This document shows positions 40,069 to 48,042 of a stretch of DNA of 48,042 bases, piece by piece. Below the pieces are notes generated by a model. That model made no database searches. It saw nothing but the letters and a program-made list of their open reading frames with translations, and was not told the origin of the DNA. Source of the DNA: Xenorhabdus anantnagensis. GTDB taxonomy: Bacteria > Pseudomonadota > Gammaproteobacteria > Enterobacterales > Enterobacteriaceae. Location of the stretch: NCBI RefSeq assembly GCF_028598555.1, contig NZ_JAQRFN010000025.1, positions 1-48,042 of the forward strand. The letters are read 5' to 3'. Made by a program: the position numbers and the translations under genes. The number at the start of each line of letters is the position of its first letter. Position 1 is the stretch's first letter.

Positions 40069-41874
40069 TCACTCTTGCTCAGGGTAGCTCTGTGGCTGAT
40101 AAAATTGTTGCCGCTGATAAAATTGATAGTAACGCCCCTGTTGAGCTAGTAGCACATTATGCTTGCCTTGCTCGATAATACGTCCTCCATCCATCACACA
40201 GATTCTATCCATGTATTGTAAGCCTGTGAGTCGATGGGTAACAATAATTAGTGTCTTATGCTGACAGCTACGGCGTAACAGCAACAGAATTTGTTGTTCT
40301 GTATCTGCATCAAGCCCTTCAGTCGGCTCATCCAGAAGCATTAAGGGAGCATTGTGTAACAATGCTCTGGCAATCCCCAAACGGCGCTGTTCTCCACCAG
40401 AAAGTTGACGGCCACCTTCCCCCACCCAACAGTTTAGTTTTTTATCAGTGTCTAGCAAGTATTCTAAACCTACTTGTTGTAATACGGTTGTTAATTCATC
40501 GTCATTAGCATCTGGTTTTGCCAATAAAAGATTTTCACGCAGGGTATGGCTAAATACATGTATCCGTTGGGGAACGATAGACATCATTGAGCGCAGCGTT
40601 GTCTCATCATAGTGGGAGATAGGGTGCTGATTGAGTTGAATCTCACCGCTATCGATGTCCCACGCACGGGTCAATAACTGCAAAAGTGTTGATTTACCGC
40701 ATCCTGTTTTTCCCAATAAAGCAATATGTTCGCCTGATGTTAGGGATAGAGAAATATTTTTCAATACTGGCAAAGGTTGATCAGGATAGGTGAAATCGAC
40801 ATTTTTTATCTCAAGGCTGAGTTCATTATTCGTCTGAGGTCCATGAGAAGGGAAGGTGACTTCCGGTTTCTGGTGCATCAACTGAGAAACCCGCGTCGCA
40901 GATGAAATGACTTGCCCCATGTGCTGGAATGCTACTGTGACTGGCCCAAGTGCTTCGAACGCAGCAAGGGTGCAGAATGTAAACAGCGCAATTAATGCAC
41001 CTGCCTGACTATTTTCTCCAACATCTATTTCTCCAACATCTATTTCTCCAACGCCTATTTCTCCAATACCAGCCGCAGCGAGCCAAAGTATTAGCGTCAC
41101 TGTCATGCCGGTAGAGAAGATCATGATGGCTTGTGAAAGTCCGGTCAAATTGGCTTGTTTTTGCTGGCTTTTTAACCAGTTATTTTCAACTTCTGTCATG
41201 GATTGACGAAAGCGTTTGAGTGCGCCGAATACGCTTAATTCAGCTTGCCCCTGCAAGGCGCTGGTAAGTAATGTACGATACTGACCGCGTTGTTGGGTAA
41301 TATTTCTCCCGTAGGGTTTTCCTGCGTGGTAAAACACGAAAGGTAATATCAGCAGTAGCCCTAGCATAATACCGCCAATCGTATAGGCAAGGGTGATATC
41401 AAGGAATCCTAGGCCAAATGTCAGTACCAGAATGACGACAAATGCGGCGAGGACAGGAGAAATAACTCGTAGATAGAGATGATCCAGTGTTTCGACATCC
41501 GCAACGAGCCTATTTAACAACTCACCTTGACGAAAACGGGCAATGCCTCCGGGAGAAAGTGGCAGTATTTTTTGAAAAGCAAAAACACGTAAATGCGCCA
41601 ATACACGAAATGTTGCATCGTGGCTAACAAGCCGTTCGCCATAACGGCCAGCAGTACGGAAAATAGCAGCGCCACGAACGCCAGCGGCGGGCAGCATGTA
41701 GTTGAATGTATATAGTCCCGCGAATCCAGCCAAAGCCGTACCGACAAGGAACCAACCAGATAGTGTTAGTAGCCCAATACTGGCTAGCAGCGTTACAATC
41801 GCCAACATCATGCCTAAACTAATAAGAAACCAATGGCGGCGATAGAGGGCGAGAAATGGGAGTAATACACGCAT
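40069..41874 (-). CDS. cydC: Cysteine/glutathione ABC exporter subunit CydC
   Basis: One half of the heterodimeric CydDC ABC exporter, which moves cysteine and glutathione to the periplasm and is needed for cytochrome bd assembly. 601 residues, about 28 more than E. coli (573). Six helices precede an ATPase with Walker [10 protein letters not shown], signature [16 protein letters not shown] and LDEPTEGLD. Between helices 5 and 6 (about residues 270-290) lies an insertion of repeated GEIDV-like pentapeptides, and the C-terminus has an added QPQSYPEQE tail. It starts 2 bp after the cydD stop. Confidence 0.95.
   Translation of the reverse strand: MRVLLPFLALYRRHWFLISLGMMLAIVTLLASIGLLTLSGWFLVGTALAGFAGLYTFNYMLPAAGVRGAAIFRTAGRYGERLVSHDATFRVLAHLRVFAFQKILPLSPGGIARFRQGELLNRLVADVETLDHLYLRVISPVLAAFVVILVLTFGLGFLDITLAYTIGGIMLGLLLILPFVFYHAGKPYGRNITQQRGQYRTLLTSALQGQAELSVFGALKRFRQSMTEVENNWLKSQQKQANLTGLSQAIMIFSTGMTVTLILWLAAAGIGEIGVGEIDVGEIDVGENSQAGALIALFTFCTLAAFEALGPVTVAFQHMGQVISSATRVSQLMHQKPEVTFPSHGPQTNNELSLEIKNVDFTYPDQPLPVLKNISLSLTSGEHIALLGKTGCGKSTLLQLLTRAWDIDSGEIQLNQHPISHYDETTLRSMMSIVPQRIHVFSHTLRENLLLAKPDANDDELTTVLQQVGLEYLLDTDKKLNCWVGEGGRQLSGGEQRRLGIARALLHNAPLMLLDEPTEGLDADTEQQILLLLRRSCQHKTLIIVTHRLTGLQYMDRICVMDGGRIIEQGKHNVLLAQQGRYYQFYQRQQFYQPQSYPEQE
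41008..41067 (-). repeat. 15-bp tandem repeat inside cydC
   Basis: Four 15-bp units on the minus strand: ATTGGAGAAATAGGC, then GTTGGAGAAATAGAT twice, then GTTGGAGAAAATAGT. They encode [20 protein letters not shown] in a loop between membrane helices. The middle two units are identical, which suggests recent slippage. Confidence 0.9.
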
Positions 41875-41876
41875 GA

Positions 41877-43661
41877 TTAAAGCTCCACACTACGGTGAGA
41901 CAACAAACGAGAAAATACACCTTGAGACTGGCTTAAAGTTTGATAATCACCTTGCTCAATGAGTAATCCATTTTCCATTACCCAAATCTGGTCATATGAT
42001 AGTGTTTCTTCCAGCAAGTGAGTCACCAGCAATGTGGTTTGTTGATGAGATGCTTGATTTAGGGCCATCATCACACGTTGTTCGCTATGCGCATCAAGGC
42101 TAGCGGCTGGTTCATCCAATAGCAATAATTGGCAAGGGTTTAATAATGCTCGTGCCACCGCGATACGCTGAGCTTGCCCGACAGACAGGCGAGCAGCGTT
42201 ATCACCTACCACCGTATTGATTCCATCCGGAAGATCGTTGATAAACTCACTGACATAAGCTCGTTCCATCACATCATTGATTTGCTCTTGTGTTGCGTCA
42301 TATTGACCAAGCCGAATATTATCGAGCAGTGTTTGCTCTGGCAGATGTGGGTTTTGCCCAACCCAACTCAAACATTCGCGCCATTTGGTAAGATCGAGTT
42401 CACGCAACTCAATTCCATTAATTTTCAGGGAACCATGGTAAGGCAGGAATCCCAGTAATACATTGATCAACGAACTTTTGCCGGCTCCACTTTTTCCAAC
42501 TAAAGCAATTCTCTGGTGTCTATCAATCGTAAAATTCAAGGGGCCAGCAAGGCGATGACCATCGTGGGACATAATTTCCAGTTTGCAGGCTTCAATGGTT
42601 ACTGGTTTTTTATCTGCTGTTTTTTTATCTAATAGTGTTTTCTCGCCACTGTTTGCGGCTTGTTCTCCATCGCTGCTAAGCAAAGTGAAAAGCGATTCTG
42701 CCGCTCCGATTGCCTGAGCTTTTGCATGATAAAACGTACCTAAATCGCGCAGAGGTTGAAAAAATTCAGGTGCAAGGATTAAAGCGAGAAATCCTGCAAA
42801 TAACGTTACACCCATCCCATAACTGCCAAAATGTAATTCTCCCAAATAGGAAAAACCAAAATAAACAGCAACAACGGCAATGGAAACTGCGGCAAAAAAC
42901 TCTAAAACGGCTGAAGATAAAAATGCCATGCGCAATACTTCCATCGTTTTACGGCGAAAGTTTTCTGTTGACTCAGTGATTTGTTTAACTTCAGCTTCTC
43001 CTCTGTGGAACAGGCGCAATGTTTCCAGGCCCCGTAAACGATCGAGGAAATTGCCGCTTAATCGACTGAGTGCAACAAAATTGCGCTGATTGGCATCTGC
43101 GGCCCCTAATCCAACCAAGGCCATAAACAGAGGAATCAATGGAGCAGTTACAAATAAAATCAATCCTGCGGCCCAATTAATTGGGAACACGGTAATCAGG
43201 ATTAAGATAGGAATCATCGTAGCAAGAGCAATTTGAGGGAGATAGCGAGAGTAAAAATCTTGCATGTCTTCTATCTGCTCTAGAATAATAGTTGCCCAGC
43301 TTCCTGCTGGTTTCCCTTTAACCCACACTGGTCCCAGTTGTTCAAGCTTATCCAGTACCATATTACGGATTTGTTGGCGTACAACTTTGCCACAGATAAA
43401 CCCAACACGCTCCCGAACGGCATTGACAATTGCCCGTAATGTAAAGGTGGCTGCCAACATGAGAAATTGGTTGATAAGATTTTCGCGGGGAACATTGTCC
43501 ATAATCAGGGCTTGAAGGATGGTAGCCAAGAGCCAGGCCTGAGAGATAATCAGCAGTCCACTGATTAGGCCAAGTAACATTGATAAACGAAGCCACCGAC
43601 GTGCAGGAGCAGTTTGCTGCTTCAGCCATCGAACAAGTTCAGATTGTCTTGCTTTGTCCAT
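41877..43661 (-). CDS. cydD: Cysteine/glutathione ABC exporter subunit CydD
   Basis: Partner of CydC, 594 residues (E. coli 588). Six helices in the first ~330 residues include KGKPAGSWATIILEQIEDMQDFYSRYLPQ. The ATPase has Walker A GKSGAGKSS, the CydD-type signature LSVGQAQRIAVARALL and LLLDEPAASLD. First gene of a tight cydD-cydC-aat run. Downstream genes may depend on the same promoter. Confidence 0.96.
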   Translation of the reverse strand: MDKARQSELVRWLKQQTAPARRWLRLSMLLGLISGLLIISQAWLLATILQALIMDNVPRENLINQFLMLAATFTLRAIVNAVRERVGFICGKVVRQQIRNMVLDKLEQLGPVWVKGKPAGSWATIILEQIEDMQDFYSRYLPQIALATMIPILILITVFPINWAAGLILFVTAPLIPLFMALVGLGAADANQRNFVALSRLSGNFLDRLRGLETLRLFHRGEAEVKQITESTENFRRKTMEVLRMAFLSSAVLEFFAAVSIAVVAVYFGFSYLGELHFGSYGMGVTLFAGFLALILAPEFFQPLRDLGTFYHAKAQAIGAAESLFTLLSSDGEQAANSGEKTLLDKKTADKKPVTIEACKLEIMSHDGHRLAGPLNFTIDRHQRIALVGKSGAGKSSLINVLLGFLPYHGSLKINGIELRELDLTKWRECLSWVGQNPHLPEQTLLDNIRLGQYDATQEQINDVMERAYVSEFINDLPDGINTVVGDNAARLSVGQAQRIAVARALLNPCQLLLLDEPAASLDAHSEQRVMMALNQASHQQTTLLVTHLLEETLSYDQIWVMENGLLIEQGDYQTLSQSQGVFSRLLSHRSVEL

Positions 43662-43725
43662 AAGAAAAATTTCTGATTAAGCGGGTGATGATACGGAATA
43701 TCAAAACAAGCTGTATGTTACCTGT

Positions 43726-43753
43726 AAAAAAGCGCTATTTCGATAGCGCTTTT
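43726..43753 (-). terminator. Rho-independent terminator after trxB
   Basis: On the minus strand, AGCGCTAT (with a short U-turn loop, CGAA) pairs with ATAGCGCT and runs into TTTTTT, 14 bp past the trxB stop. It separates trxB from cydDC. Confidence 0.92.
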
Positions 43754-43766
43754 GAGGAAAGATGGA

Positions 43767-45131
<1,365 letters not shown>

Positions 45132-45268
45132 TTCTGAAAAACCTAGTGTTTTAGGAGATAATGTTTTGGGAGATAGTACTCTGGAAGATCGTACTCTGGA
45201 AGATCGTACTCTGGAAGATAATGATCCGTAAAATAGTGTTCTGGAGAATAGCATTCTGATAAATCATA
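45132..45268 (+). repeat. 15-bp minisatellite array between trxB and lrp (left part)
   Basis: About nine units of consensus TTCTGGAAGATAGTA. After a 17-bp first unit, 15-bp steps begin at 45149, 45164, 45179, 45194, 45209, 45224, 45239 and 45254. Units 45179 and 45194 are identical (CTCTGGAAGATCGTA); the outer ones are decayed. In one frame the best units read LEDRT, but a stop follows, so the array is not coding. Its continuation lies beyond the repeat element, at 45411-45440. Confidence 0.85.
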
Positions 45269-45270
45269 CT

Positions 45271-45402
45271 ATATGCCCAATAGATTATAAGTTGCAGTTT
45301 GGCTGCAAGGGAACGAAGCCTTAAGTGTATAGAAATTATATTAGCGACTAAGGTGAGTGAGCACGGCCAATATAGCAGCAACTTGGAAGGTAAAAGGGAT
45401 AA
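45271..45402. repeat. Decayed copy of the palindromic repeat element
   Basis: Aligned with the 32005-32133 element, it keeps CCCAATAGATT, GGCTGCAAGGGA, AAGGTGAGTGAGCACGGCCAA, AGCAACTTGGAAG and a terminal GGGATA. The ends no longer match each other well and the centre is degraded. It interrupts the 15-bp array on both sides. Confidence 0.75.
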
Positions 45403-45410
45403 TAATCGAA

Positions 45411-45440
45411 TGTCAGAAGATTGTATTCTGAAAAATTGTG
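45411..45440 (+). repeat. 15-bp minisatellite array, right part
   Basis: Two further 15-bp units, TGTCAGAAGATTGTA and TTCTGAAAAATTGTG, follow the decayed element and match the consensus of the left array. The space from here to lrp (about 120 bp) should hold at least part of the lrp leader. Confidence 0.7.
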
Positions 45441-45563
45441 GTAGACCTCAAATCTTTGGTTACGGATTGAGCTTTAGCCTTTGAAGACATCTTTTCCAGC
45501 TCAGCCGCTTGAAAGAGATAGGGAAAATGTTATAGGTGTAGGAAATAAAGAGAGAGCAATAAG

Positions 45564-46058
45564 ATGATAGATAATAAGAAGCGTCCAGGAAAAGATCTTG
45601 ATCGTATAGATCGTAATATCCTTAACGAGTTGCAGAAAGACGGCCGTATTTCTAATGTGGAGTTATCCAAGAGAGTTGGTTTGTCACCAACTCCTTGTTT
45701 GGAACGTGTACGTCGCTTGGAGCGTCAGGGTTTTATCTCTGGCTACACAGCTTTACTGAATCCTCATTATTTGGATGCATCATTGCTGGTATTCGTTGAA
45801 ATTACGTTGAACCGCGGCGCAGCAGATGTATTTGAACAATTCAATACAGCAGTTCAGAAACTAGAAGAAATTCAAGAATGCCATTTAGTTTCTGGTGATT
45901 TTGATTACTTGCTGAAAACACGTGTGCCGGATATGTCTGCATATCGTAAATTGCTCGGCGAAACCTTGTTACGCCTTCCTGGCGTTAACGACACCCGTAC
46001 TTATGTTGTAATGGAAGAAGTGAAACAGAGTAACCGTTTGGTAATTAAGACTCGTTGA
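45564..46058 (+). CDS. lrp: Leucine-responsive regulatory protein
   Basis: A global transcription regulator of 164 residues, the E. coli length. The N-terminal helix-turn-helix (GRISNVELSKRVGLSPTPCLERVRRLE) is followed by an RAM/AsnC ligand-binding domain (GDFDYLLKTRVPDMSAYRKLL). GAGAGAG before the ATG. In Xenorhabdus and Photorhabdus Lrp homologues govern phenotypic switching, symbiosis and secondary metabolism (knowledge of the genus, not of this sequence). The unusual feature is the repeat-laden upstream region. Confidence 0.98.
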   Translation: MIDNKKRPGKDLDRIDRNILNELQKDGRISNVELSKRVGLSPTPCLERVRRLERQGFISGYTALLNPHYLDASLLVFVEITLNRGAADVFEQFNTAVQKLEEIQECHLVSGDFDYLLKTRVPDMSAYRKLLGETLLRLPGVNDTRTYVVMEEVKQSNRLVIKTR

Positions 46059-46110
46059 GCTTTTGCCTAAAAATGTACAGATGCAAAACAGGAAAAACTT
46101 AGGTACACTC

Positions 46111-46126
46111 CTGTTTATGTATACAG
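46111..46126. promoter_or_regulatory. LexA (SOS) box upstream of ftsK
   Basis: CTGTTTATGTATACAG fits the CTGT-N8-ACAG consensus exactly and lies 66 bp before the ftsK start. In E. coli ftsK (dinH) is SOS-inducible through a similar box. Confidence 0.85.
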
Positions 46127-46130
46127 TTTC

Positions 46131-46153
46131 AACGCTGAGCTACCCTCAGCGTT
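46131..46153 (+). terminator. Hairpin between lrp and ftsK
   Basis: AACGCTGAG and CTCAGCGTT form a perfect 9-bp stem around CTACC, with a weak tail (GTTCCGTTT). It may terminate lrp, but it lies after the LexA box, so the ftsK transcript could also carry it in its leader. Confidence 0.6.
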
Positions 46154-46191
46154 GTTCCGTTTAATCAACAGGAAAACCTGGAGAGCCTTTC

Positions 46192-48042
46192 TTGAACCAG
46201 GAATATACAGAAGACAAACGTGTTAAGTTAAAGAAAATAAGCAGTAGCCGCCGGCTTCTGGAAGCCGTTCTGTTGGTTATTGTTATTTGTGCCGTGTACT
46301 TGATGGTAGCACTTATCAGCTTCAATCCATCTGATCCTAGTTGGTCACAGACATCATGGCATGAACCTATTCACAATTGGGGCGGCAGTGTTGGTGCTTG
46401 GTTATCTGACGCGCTGTTCTCGGCATTTGGTGTTCTTGCCTATGCAGTCCCGCCGTTTATGTTTTTAGGTTGTTGGAATGCTTTCCGTCAGAAAGATAGG
46501 CAAGAGTACATTGATTTCTTCACACTCGCATTACGTGTCATTGGCGCTTTAGCTCTGATACTGACTTCATGTGGCTTGGCTGCACTCAATATTGATGATT
46601 TAAATGACTTTGCAGCAGGTGGAGTCGTTGGCAATTTATTCAGTAATGCAATTCTGCCTTGGTCCAATATCCTCGGAACAACATTGACTCTGCTTGGTAT
46701 CTGGGCTGTTGGATTCACCCTGTTTACGGGGTGGTCATGGCTCACGATCGCAGAAAAAATTGGCGCAGTTATTCTGGATTCACTGAGTTTTGTAGTCAAC
46801 CGTGGTCGTAATGATGCTGAATATGACGAAGATGATTCAGAAAATGCATTAGTTTCCAATCGCTCAGCCAGTGAACAGAAACGAACGGAGCATGTAGATG
46901 CACATGACATGGATAAACCCGCAGTTGCTACGGAAACGCTAAACGCAGATGAAGATGATGTATTATTGACGGCTCCGACGGTGGCCGAATTAGCTAATAC
47001 AGATCCAGATTTGCAGCCTTCTTCGGCTTCTTTGGTTATAGAAGAAAGCGAAAAACTTCAAAAAAATATTTCAGTAGAATCTCACTCCACAGACTTCTCT
47101 CCAGCATTTGATCAACCTGAATTACAACATCGGGAAGGGGAAAACCAGGAAGAGGGAAGTCAGGGGCAAGAGCCTGTTCGTTATACTTTTGAATTACCCG
47201 ACGATTATCAATCAGGTACAAATCCAGAAGCGGATAACGTTTCCCAGACTATTTCGAAGCAATCTACAGACAGTTTTGCCGTCACGAATACGCAGTCACA
47301 AGCTGATGTAACAGAGACATTTACTCTTTCTCCACACGATAATGCCAATTTGAAAAATGCGGCAGCGGGTATAGCCAGTTCTACAGTTGCGTCGAAAAAT
47401 CCTCAGGTTAAGCAAGGTATTGGCCCTGAAATGCCTCGCCCTAATCCTGTTAGGATCCCAACACGCAGAGAATTATATGGTATCAAAGTGCCCTCTTACC
47501 GTTTGGCAGAACATATGCAACGGGAAGAAAAAGAGAGACAGAATGAGCTGATTGCAGAAACCAATGAACAGCAAATGGATGCTCAACAGCAAGATGTGTT
47601 GCGCCAGCAATTTATCGAGCAACAGCGTGAACGCTATGGTGCCAATTTTGAAGAAGAAAATAGAGAGCATAGTGAAGATCGTAAAGAAGGCACGTTGATA
47701 CATAAACAACCATCAGTAGCCGAATTTACGAAAAATAGCGTAGATGAACAGGTATACGAACAAGCAGTAGATGAACAGAAAACGCAGGAAGAAACGTTGC
47801 AAATAGCATTTGAACAACAGCAACGTGAACGTTATCAAATGAATCAACCTGCCTCTTTAGTACCAGTTTCTGCACAGGATGAAAAACCAGAACCCAATTA
47901 TCTCCCTCAGATAAGTGATCTTAATAAAACTGAGCTTGCTGAATCTACATTGATGCCAACAGAATCTTCGATTCAACAAGTTCAGGAGAAAAATATAGCT
48001 ACTGCTCTTGATTCTCACGAATTGAAAAGTCAGCATACTTTT
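46192..48042 (+). CDS. ftsK: DNA translocase FtsK, N-terminal part
   Basis: The frame starts at TTG 46192 with GGAGAG six bases upstream and stays open to the right edge: 617 codons, with the motor domain missing. (M)NQEYTEDKRVKLKK is followed by the four-helix FtsK_4TM domain (to about residue 190), with SFNPSDPSWSQTSWHEPIHN and GFTLFTGWSWLTIAEKIG. This part anchors the protein at the septum and serves cell division. The remaining ~420 residues are the variable linker, rich in Glu, Gln and Ser. It includes the conserved IPTRRELYGIKVPS (E. coli VPTRRELASYGIKLPS) and Q-rich repeats such as QQFIEQQRERYG and FEQQQRERYQ. The C-terminal translocase drives dif recombination but is outside the window. 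Confidence 0.95.
   Translation, partial: MNQEYTEDKRVKLKKISSSRRLLEAVLLVIVICAVYLMVALISFNPSDPSWSQTSWHEPIHNWGGSVGAWLSDALFSAFGVLAYAVPPFMFLGCWNAFRQKDRQEYIDFFTLALRVIGALALILTSCGLAALNIDDLNDFAAGGVVGNLFSNAILPWSNILGTTLTLLGIWAVGFTLFTGWSWLTIAEKIGAVILDSLSFVVNRGRNDAEYDEDDSENALVSNRSASEQKRTEHVDAHDMDKPAVATETLNADEDDVLLTAPTVAELANTDPDLQPSSASLVIEESEKLQKNISVESHSTDFSPAFDQPELQHREGENQEEGSQGQEPVRYTFELPDDYQSGTNPEADNVSQTISKQSTDSFAVTNTQSQADVTETFTLSPHDNANLKNAAAGIASSTVASKNPQVKQGIGPEMPRPNPVRIPTRRELYGIKVPSYRLAEHMQREEKERQNELIAETNEQQMDAQQQDVLRQQFIEQQRERYGANFEEENREHSEDRKEGTLIHKQPSVAEFTKNSVDEQVYEQAVDEQKTQEETLQIAFEQQQRERYQMNQPASLVPVSAQDEKPEPNYLPQISDLNKTELAESTLMPTESSIQQVQEKNIATALDSHELKSQHTF

Noticed and set aside
45151-45381. 76-codon minus-strand frame across the trxB-lrp repeats
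   Set aside because: Its product is a run of IFQST-type repeats produced by the 15-bp array and reads through the decayed element; there is no Shine-Dalgarno and no family resemblance.

Overview
The window is a chromosomal stretch of a gammaproteobacterium of the order Enterobacterales. The proteins read as orthologues of Escherichia coli genes but at moderate divergence. AT content, gene order and a CTATACCC-bounded palindromic repeat of a type I associate with insect-pathogenic Morganellaceae point to Photorhabdus or Xenorhabdus. The genus is an inference; the order-level placement is firm.

Layout. (1) 1-2062: a lone phage tail-fibre gene (minus strand) running off the left edge and built from 177-bp tandem repeats. 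(2) 2.3-7.7 kb: housekeeping genes yegH, gnd, yeaK and yiaY, plus an unannotated 51-residue membrane peptide. (3) 8.1-10.8 kb: an arsenic unit, arsR diverging from an arsP-like permease and an arsM-type methyltransferase, set between ordinary metabolic genes. (4) 11.0-18.4 kb: the complete his operon on the minus strand (hisG-D-C-B-H-A-F-I) with its leader peptide and attenuator. (5) 18.8-23.0 kb: yeeZ, a glutathione transferase gene broken by an amber codon, dacC and sdaC, followed by about 1 kb of AT-rich DNA with a possible 24-residue peptide. (6) 24.1-32.4 kb: ybjG, the sRNA rybB with a sigmaE-type promoter, grxA, ybjC, ybjN, rlmC, the artPIQM arginine transporter and lysO. Compared with E. 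coli, many genes are missing between these. (7) 32.5-48.0 kb: macAB, cspD, clpSA, infA, aat, cydCD, trxB, lrp and the 5' part of ftsK, in E. coli order.

Functional links. The his genes are translationally coupled and controlled by histidyl-tRNA supply. ArsR, ArsP and ArsM together would sense trivalent arsenic, methylate it and export the product. artPIQM imports arginine and lysO exports lysine. cydCD and trxB serve thiol and redox balance together with grxA. clpS, clpA, infA and aat all relate to N-end-rule proteolysis or translation: Aat makes the N-degrons that ClpS delivers to ClpA. Lrp is a global regulator, and ftsK carries a LexA box.

The less expected content is structural. There are three short-period tandem arrays (in cydC, in macA and between trxB and lrp). 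The trxB-lrp array is interrupted by a decayed copy of the palindromic repeat, and a better-preserved copy lies upstream of macA. No rRNA, tRNA, CRISPR array, transposase or integrase was seen.
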